Of a stretch of 36,615 bases of DNA, positions 31,433-36,615 are shown piece after piece. A program made the position numbers and the translations under genes. The notes under the pieces were generated by a model. It worked only from the letters and a program-made list of their open reading frames with translations. It made no database searches and had not been told where the DNA came from. Source of the stretch: Candidatus Auribacterota bacterium (GTDB lineage Bacteria > Auribacterota > JAFGBW01 > JAFGJP01); contig JAGLFH010000054.1 of NCBI GenBank assembly GCA_023144635.1, positions 1 through 36,615 on the forward strand. The letters are read 5' to 3'. How positions within the stretch are numbered: the first letter of the stretch is position 1; every line of letters starts with the position of its first letter.

Positions 31433-34138
31433 CTACAGCTTTTCACGTATCTTTTTTCTTAAGTTTTCCGCTTTAATACCATAGACTGCTTTTAACATTA
31501 AAGCCTGTTCTATGTATTCATACGCTTTTTTAAAATTTTCTTGCGCTTTTTCATTATCATCTTCTGAAAGAGCAATGTTGTAATAACTTTTAGAAGTTTC
31601 TACCAGTAAGTAATACAAATAATATCCGCGTTTTTCAAACAAAAATGTTTCTGCTTTATCAAAAAACTTAACAGCTTCAAAATATTTTTTCTTAGCCATT
31701 TTTTTATCACCTTTCTGATAATAAACATCGCCCCATAAAAGATGTAATTTTCCAAAATCATAAAAAGATATGAAATGTTCTTTTTTCAAACTTTTCGTAA
31801 AATCTTCAACAGCTTTATTAATATAAAACTCTGCTCTTTCAAAGTTCCCCTGTTCGCTAAATATCCTTGCAATGTTAGAATATGCACGGGCGCTCAAAAG
31901 AAAGACAGAAGGGGTCTGCTTCTGCTTTAAAGCACGGTTAATAAATTCTAATGATGCCCAGCAATAAGACTGTGCATCTTCTTTTTTATCTTCCTTAATA
32001 AAATTCTCAGCAATATTTAATGATACAAAAGCAACACTCAAATAAACCAGATGATCACTTCCTTCTAAAGCTGAAGCCTCACGATACCGCTTTATCTGTT
32101 CCTGAGGATCGCCCCCCCTCTGATTCAAAATATAATACCTGTTGGCATCCGATAAAGCCTTTAGATATTTTGATCCTATCTTATCCTTTTTATGATTTGC
32201 CATTTTCTGCATCAGAGTTATTATGTTCACACTAACTGGAAATATCTCATATGCTTCCATCAAATAATCTTTTGAAATATCATATTTACCTGCTTTATAA
32301 GCGATTCTTCCCATACAGCTCAATATCTCGTATGAATTTCGGTAATGTACAAGAGCTTCTTCCAAAAGAGCATATGTTTCATCCCATTCTTCTCGTGATT
32401 CGAGAAGACTTGTCAAACATAAATATGCAAAAAGATCGTGGTCTTTGTTTATTCTATTTTTGTATTCCTCAATAAGGCCGTTTACATTGTCCTTTTTAAA
32501 TATTTTTACAGCACAGGATTCATTAAGTACAACAAATTGCCTGAACAATGAAGAACGCTTAAAAAAATACGGAGAATACAATCTGTCTCTAAGAACCAAC
32601 AGCCCTCCGGTATCAACAAGAGCAAGCCAATACTCAATGCTTTTTAAAATGGCAGCAGTATCAATATAATTTAAAACATTCTGAATGTTTACTATATCAT
32701 AAGGGGGAGAAAACTTTTTATCTAGCTTTGGCAGTGTACTTGTTATGTCTTGAACCATGTAATGCACACGTTCCTTAAAAAACTGGATGTCCTTTGGTAT
32801 AAGGAATCCCTCACCATCCCTTTCAAAATATTTAAATATAAGTTGTCTTTTCTCATCAGGTAAACGCTCTATTCGCTCTTCAAGATACCTAAAACTGCTT
32901 GCCTTTTTTACATAATTGGGATTAATATCGCTTCCTAAAAGATAGAAATCTTTTACTCCCATCTCAAGCAAATGAAGCGCATAAGTAATAACTTCTTCAC
33001 CTGTTGAACAGGCAAATACTTTTACCTTTATTGGTGTCTTTTTGGTTAAACGGTCATTTATCTCTTCAAGCCCTTGAGATATATCAGCCCAGTTCCTATA
33101 ATAATATGTTGTTCCCAAAATAAAGAATTTATTTGCTACTCTAAAAATGACTTCATCGTTCTTTTTGAAAAGATCAACACTGTATATTCCGTTAGAATGG
33201 AAATATCTCTTTATTATCCCCCCTAATTCAAGACTCATTTCTTGTTCAATGAAAGTAAAATTTACAGCTTTAGATCTTTGTTTCACGATTTTCGAAACCT
33301 GTTTGTAAAGGACATCCGGAGCAGGCAGTTTACTTTTTTTAAGTGATTTTAAAAAAATATCTATTTGACGTGTAACTCTATTATTAATAAACGGATCAGT
33401 ACTTTTAACAGAGAATTTCTTAAAGGTATTAAGTGACTCAATATCATCTATGTAAAAATAAAAGTCCTCTCCACCCTTATTAATACCAGGAGGAGTATAA
33501 CGCATAATAGGAACATTCATAAAATGAACTATCATGTCCTCATCATATGGGTCCTCGTAATATTGAATATTCTCAACTAAAGCAGCAAGAGTATAATTAC
33601 CTGCAAGGCTTCTTCCTTTATGAAGCATCCTATCATAAAGAGTTTGTCCTGCTTTTCCATATCCAAACCGTATAGCCGCAAGATATGATTTTAGTTCTTT
33701 TGTTTTAATAATTCTTTCAAGTAGGACAGAATCTTTTAAAAGAATATTCTGGAAAGGAGTTTCCTCAAAAAGCATAAACTGTAACACTTGATTGCTACTT
33801 TTTATACTGTAACTACTAATTTCAGACAATAACTGCTCATTTTTTTTACTTATAACCAATTCATAATTCTTAGTATTTATTTCTATGTGAAATATGCTTA
33901 TACTCTTTTCTTTCCAATCCATCCATTGCCATATATCTATAGACGGGTATGAATAATCTTGGAGTTGAAAATCCTTTGTAACGTTTGTAACTCTTGAAAC
34001 ATCAAGATGCTCAAGGATATCTTGATTCAAAGTATGGATAAGTCTTTTAGGAACATTATCCGCAAAGGCCTTATTGAAGAACATTGTAAGGAATAAAACA
34101 GTAATAAAGAAAAACAAAGTAAAGTTTCTTTTTTTCAT
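31433..34138 (-). CDS. Exported CheR-like methyltransferase with C-terminal TPRs
   Basis: This 901-residue protein starts with a signal peptide (~1-26, cleavage AFA/D). Residues ~28-290 have no recognised domain. A CheR-type SAM methyltransferase domain follows (~295-560): TTYYYRNWAD in place of the CheR phenylalanine-rich motif, the SAM loop VFACSTGEEV (374-383), the acidic SDINPNYV (Asp404) and QNVLNYI (486-492). The C-terminal ~330 residues are helical tetratricopeptide-type repeats (EALVHYRNSYEILSCMGRIA and several similar). CheR normally methylates chemoreceptor glutamates in the cytoplasm, so a secretory signal is unusual; the helix could instead be a membrane anchor with the enzyme inside. 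AAGGGTGG precedes the start. Confidence 0.82.
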   Translation of the reverse strand: MKKRNFTLFFFITVLFLTMFFNKAFADNVPKRLIHTLNQDILEHLDVSRVTNVTKDFQLQDYSYPSIDIWQWMDWKEKSISIFHIEINTKNYELVISKKNEQLLSEISSYSIKSSNQVLQFMLFEETPFQNILLKDSVLLERIIKTKELKSYLAAIRFGYGKAGQTLYDRMLHKGRSLAGNYTLAALVENIQYYEDPYDEDMIVHFMNVPIMRYTPPGINKGGEDFYFYIDDIESLNTFKKFSVKSTDPFINNRVTRQIDIFLKSLKKSKLPAPDVLYKQVSKIVKQRSKAVNFTFIEQEMSLELGGIIKRYFHSNGIYSVDLFKKNDEVIFRVANKFFILGTTYYYRNWADISQGLEEINDRLTKKTPIKVKVFACSTGEEVITYALHLLEMGVKDFYLLGSDINPNYVKKASSFRYLEERIERLPDEKRQLIFKYFERDGEGFLIPKDIQFFKERVHYMVQDITSTLPKLDKKFSPPYDIVNIQNVLNYIDTAAILKSIEYWLALVDTGGLLVLRDRLYSPYFFKRSSLFRQFVVLNESCAVKIFKKDNVNGLIEEYKNRINKDHDLFAYLCLTSLLESREEWDETYALLEEALVHYRNSYEILSCMGRIAYKAGKYDISKDYLMEAYEIFPVSVNIITLMQKMANHKKDKIGSKYLKALSDANRYYILNQRGGDPQEQIKRYREASALEGSDHLVYLSVAFVSLNIAENFIKEDKKEDAQSYCWASLEFINRALKQKQTPSVFLLSARAYSNIARIFSEQGNFERAEFYINKAVEDFTKSLKKEHFISFYDFGKLHLLWGDVYYQKGDKKMAKKKYFEAVKFFDKAETFLFEKRGYYLYYLLVETSKSYYNIALSEDDNEKAQENFKKAYEYIEQALMLKAVYGIKAENLRKKIREKL

Positions 34139-34216
34139 ATTCTATGCCACCCTTTTATTAATATATATATATATTAATTAAATTACGAAATATCTTAAAG
34201 CTTTTTATTATAATTT

Positions 34217-35095
34217 TCAGGAATTTTCTTTTCTGAATTTTATTGATGATACAATTCCTCCTGCAATAATCAGAAAACCTCCAATAAAAGTACTTCCTGT
34301 CATCACCTCTCCTAGTAAAAAGGATCCTAAAACAGCAGGAAAGACAACAGATGTGGAGGATACTATACTTCCCTGCACAGCAGAGCAGTATTTATAAGAA
34401 TAGGTCATTAAGACCTGCCCGGTTGTTGCAATCACCACTATAAAAATAAGAAGAGACCATGTTTGAATATTAAAAAAAGAGAATTTTGTTATAGCAAACG
34501 GAATACTTACAAATGAACTTATTACCAAAAAGAATATAACGATTGTCCACGGTTCATCTGTTTTTCTCACCCTATGGAGAACAGACATAGCAAAACCAGC
34601 AAAAAATCCGCTTAATATTCCAAGAGTATCCTTTATGTTGAAATCAAAAGCCCAAAACCCTGAAAGAGATATCAGGCCCATTATCACGCTTAACATTCCA
34701 ACTACCTGTTCAATATATATTTTTTCGCGGTAAAACAAAATTGAGAATAATGCTGTATATAAAGGATAACTGTACAAATAAAATACTGCTTTTGATAATG
34801 ATATACTACTTATGCTGTAGAACCAGAGCATAAGTGCAATTGCTCCAAGAAAACTTCTTAAAAAAAGAAGTTTTCTATTTACCGGATGAAATGATATTAA
34901 TTTAAAAATATATAATATAATAAAGACCAAAGCTCCTCCTGATGCACGAATAAAAACAATAACTGAATAAGGAACATCCTTTGATGCCACTCTTACAAGA
35001 AATGCCATAAATCCAAAAAGTACACTTGCTATAAACATTCCCAATATACCCTTTAGATATTTTTTAAATGAATTAATATGTGATGTATTTTTCAT
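34217..35095 (-). CDS. EamA/DMT-family transporter
   Basis: This 292-residue integral membrane protein has about ten predicted helices in two EamA halves (~14-145 and ~155-285), each with the family pattern (FGFMAFLVRVASKDVPY in the first; FLLGEVMTGSTFIGGFLIIA closing the second). DMT exporters move small metabolites such as amino acids or drugs across the inner membrane; the substrate cannot be read from sequence. AAGGAA is the ribosome site. It precedes the CheR-like gene on the same strand by 78 bases, which include an alternating TATA-rich tract (34158-34183), so co-transcription is uncertain. Confidence 0.9.
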   Translation of the reverse strand: MKNTSHINSFKKYLKGILGMFIASVLFGFMAFLVRVASKDVPYSVIVFIRASGGALVFIILYIFKLISFHPVNRKLLFLRSFLGAIALMLWFYSISSISLSKAVFYLYSYPLYTALFSILFYREKIYIEQVVGMLSVIMGLISLSGFWAFDFNIKDTLGILSGFFAGFAMSVLHRVRKTDEPWTIVIFFLVISSFVSIPFAITKFSFFNIQTWSLLIFIVVIATTGQVLMTYSYKYCSAVQGSIVSSTSVVFPAVLGSFLLGEVMTGSTFIGGFLIIAGGIVSSIKFRKENS

Positions 35096-35224
35096 GAAGT
35101 TCCTTTTTTTGCTATCAGGATGCTTATAAATATTTTTTTCTTCCCTCTTTAATTAATTGTGTATATTATAATTAATTAGAAAGATGTTGTCATATAACTA
35201 TTTCTAAAAAGATGGAGACCCGTC

Positions 35225-35806
35225 ATGCAATCAAAGGCCAATTATTCAGAAAGAAGAAAAGCTCAAAGATATGACATGTATCTCCCTGTTCATTTTCATA
35301 TCAAAGACTCAAAGGACGACAACAGCCCTGAGAGCATGAAATACTTTCAGGGCTTTACGAAAAACTTCAGCGAAGGCGGCCTCCTTATAGAAGCTCTTAA
35401 TCTATCTCAGCCTCAGCTAAGGACCGTTGAGAACCTTGAAGCACATATCGAAGGAAGCATACTTATTCCTACACATCCGAAACCTGTTCGATTCCAAGCA
35501 CGTCCTGCATGGTCAAAACGTGAAGACAACCAGATAGAACTGATAGGCTTGTATTTTACAGATATTAAAAAAAACAATCTTGATACTCTTCTTGATTTTG
35601 CGATGATGATCAATAAAAAAACAAGAGTTTCCACCCTGATAACTACTATTATTATAAATACGATCATTGCTCTTATTGTAATGGCTTTATTTTTTCATCT
35701 TACTTTTTCTAATATAATTTCAAGGCAAACAAAGACTATTGAGAAATTGCAGAATGATCAAAAAGAATTGCGTTGCAAGTTGAAGTCAATCTTTAGTATA
35801 AAATGA
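35225..35806 (+). CDS. PilZ-domain membrane protein with C-terminal helix
   Basis: This 193-residue protein has an N-terminal PilZ domain (~8-125) with RxxxR at 11-15 (RKAQR) and NxSxGG at 47-52 (NFSEGG), so c-di-GMP binding is expected. A membrane helix (~136-161) and a short coiled coil (~163-190) follow, placing the coiled coil outside the inner membrane if the PilZ domain is inside. GGAGA supports the start. The stop overlaps the next gene by ATGA, so this PilZ protein and the zinc-ribbon membrane protein are translationally coupled and probably work together. Confidence 0.88.
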   Translation: MQSKANYSERRKAQRYDMYLPVHFHIKDSKDDNSPESMKYFQGFTKNFSEGGLLIEALNLSQPQLRTVENLEAHIEGSILIPTHPKPVRFQARPAWSKREDNQIELIGLYFTDIKKNNLDTLLDFAMMINKKTRVSTLITTIIINTIIALIVMALFFHLTFSNIISRQTKTIEKLQNDQKELRCKLKSIFSIK

Positions 35807-36210
35807 GCTCAGAACGTAAAATAAAATCAGAAAATATAATCATATGCCCTATATGCCATAAGGTAAATGAACCTAACTCCGAATCATGTTCATCCTGCAG
35901 CGTTGACTTTAGCGGCATGACTGTATGTCCATCCTGCTTTTATGAACAAAGTGTAAAAAAAAATTTATGTAAAAAATGCAATCATCCTTTAAAAAATAAA
36001 GTTAAATTCTATTCAAAAAAGCCTGCATTAAATTCACCAATTTTATATGAACAGGAAAAAAGCTCATTATCTCTAATAATATTTATAACCCTTCCTGTAA
36101 TTGCATTTACTATACTGATTCATACAAGCAATCCAAGAATACAGTTTCCTGCGCTTGCAATTATAATAGCCTCTACTTTTTTTCTTCTTAGGAGAGCATA
36201 TAAAAGATAA
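35803..36210 (+). CDS. Double zinc-ribbon membrane protein coupled to PilZ
   Basis: This 135-residue protein has an N-terminal double zinc ribbon (~13-62: C15xxC18, C29xxC32, then C42xxC45 and C56xxC59, all CxxC pairs) and two C-terminal membrane helices (~89-108 and ~112-130). The ribbons should lie in the cytoplasm, anchored by the helical hairpin. No enzymatic motif. It overlaps the PilZ gene by four bases (ATGA), which suggests a complex in which the ribbon binds a partner or the PilZ protein itself. Function not known. It is the last gene in the window. Confidence 0.75.
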   Translation: MSSERKIKSENIIICPICHKVNEPNSESCSSCSVDFSGMTVCPSCFYEQSVKKNLCKKCNHPLKNKVKFYSKKPALNSPILYEQEKSSLSLIIFITLPVIAFTILIHTSNPRIQFPALAIIIASTFFLLRRAYKR

Positions 36211-36218
36211 ATAAAGGG

Positions 36219-36341
36219 CTGACAGCTGGAGTATTCCAACATCTTCGTTAAATGTTTCGGTCAAACTCCTCGACGTATTAAACATACGCCTGCGTCGTCT
36301 CCCTCTCATTCACCTCGATCTAGAAATACTCCAACTGTCAG
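36219..36341. mobile_element. MITE-like element with 19-base terminal inverted repeats
   Basis: Left end CTGACAGCTGGAGTATTCC (36219-36237) and right end GAAATACTCCAACTGTCAG (36323-36341) are inverted, with 17 of 19 matches, around an 85-base core. The core holds smaller palindromic pairs (CGACG ... CGTCG, 36271-36297). No transposase is encoded, so it would be non-autonomous. A clear target-site duplication was not found. Confidence 0.55.
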
Positions 36342-36588
36342 ATACTTGAACGTTTGAAGTGAAAAGTGTCTAAAATTAATGTGTGTGTTGCACAAAGATC
36401 ATAAGTTAACCACAGAATTACACGAAGGGGAAACTAAAGAAGGTTTAAAGTGTTGAGAAAAAAGAGATTTAAACAAATGATAAAAATTTTGTACCTTCTG
36501 GAGGAGGTTGCTTCCCCTTACTGCTTAGTTTTGCGAGCAGAAACTAAGCAAAATAGTAGGGTTCGCAATGACGCCTTTTACTTTTTGG

Positions 36589-36615
36589 GTGGATCCCTGT
36601 TTTCACAGGGATGAC
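36589..36615 (+). repeat. CCTG-YTTTC-RCAGG palindromic repeat, copy 4 (cut by window edge)
   Basis: GGATCCCTGTTTTCACAGG plus GATGAC, with the same core as 2295-2320. The element probably continues beyond the window. Confidence 0.75.

Larger units (their letters stand above)
36211..36615. repeat. Terminal repeat island
   Basis: About 400 bases without a credible gene. In order: a 123-base element with 19-base inverted termini (36219-36341), a degenerate CACGAAG unit (36409-36430, ACCACAGAATTACACGAAGG), a TTAGTTTTGCGAGCAGAAACTAA palindrome region (36527-36549), a GCAATGACG fragment (36564-36572) and a CCTGTTTTCACAGG repeat that reaches the window edge (36589-36615). Confidence 0.6.

Noticed and set aside
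36073..36309. 78-residue minus-strand reading frame at the right end
   Set aside because: It runs through the MITE-like element and antisense to the zinc-ribbon gene; composition is arginine-rich, non-coding in character, with no ribosome site.

Overview
The window is about 36.6 kb of AT-rich chromosome from a diderm (Gram-negative-type) bacterium. Diderm architecture follows from a type II secretion (T2SS) secretin and its partners, a beta-barrel-like exported protein and several lipoproteins. Bactofilins, a DUF1844 protein, PilZ and GGDEF proteins, a PC4/p15 protein, an AmrS-type radical SAM enzyme and many short palindromic intergenic repeats together suggest an uncultivated candidate-phylum lineage. 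I cannot name the phylum from sequence alone. No phage, transposase, CRISPR array or plasmid gene was seen.

Layout. 1-1500: two tRNA-Thr genes (GGT and CGT anticodons) on the minus strand flank an exported beta-barrel-like protein that has a clear terminator. 1500-4800: a stand-alone HPt protein, a membrane PilZ protein and a HAD phosphatase, separated by repeat-rich gaps. 4800-11430: a plus-strand run of GT2 glycosyltransferase, gspC, gspD, gspE, gspF and a DUF192 lipoprotein. 11734-13243: a minus-strand pair (DUF6263-like lipoprotein and HAMP-like membrane protein). 13433-14940: small lipoprotein, GspH-like pseudopilin, PC4-like protein. 14960-18106: minus-strand Cys-rich protein, GAF-GAF-GGDEF diguanylate cyclase, and a solute-binding protein without a signal peptide. 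18242-19553: scpA-scpB. 19803-25973: ArnT/PMT-like glycosyltransferase, a divergent transglutaminase-like protein, a membrane-embedded spermidine-synthase-like protein and an AmrS-like radical SAM enzyme. 26075-28469: minus-strand group of two bactofilins, a Cys-rich protein and a DUF1844 protein. 28580-31237: double-module M16 peptidase. 31433-35095: CheR-like methyltransferase with TPRs, and an EamA transporter. 35225-36210: PilZ protein overlapping a zinc-ribbon membrane protein. The window ends in a repeat island.

Themes. (1) An incomplete, dispersed T2SS: C, D, E, F and H are present, but G, I-M and O are not in the window. (2) c-di-GMP signalling: one diguanylate cyclase with an intact I-site and two membrane PilZ receptors. 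(3) Three proteins whose predicted compartment does not fit their family: a cytoplasmic solute-binding protein in an operon with the diguanylate cyclase, a radical SAM enzyme with a Sec-type signal peptide, and a CheR-type methyltransferase with a signal peptide. These are the best leads for something undescribed. (4) Short interspersed repeats that appear to have supplied the C-terminal codons of two genes.
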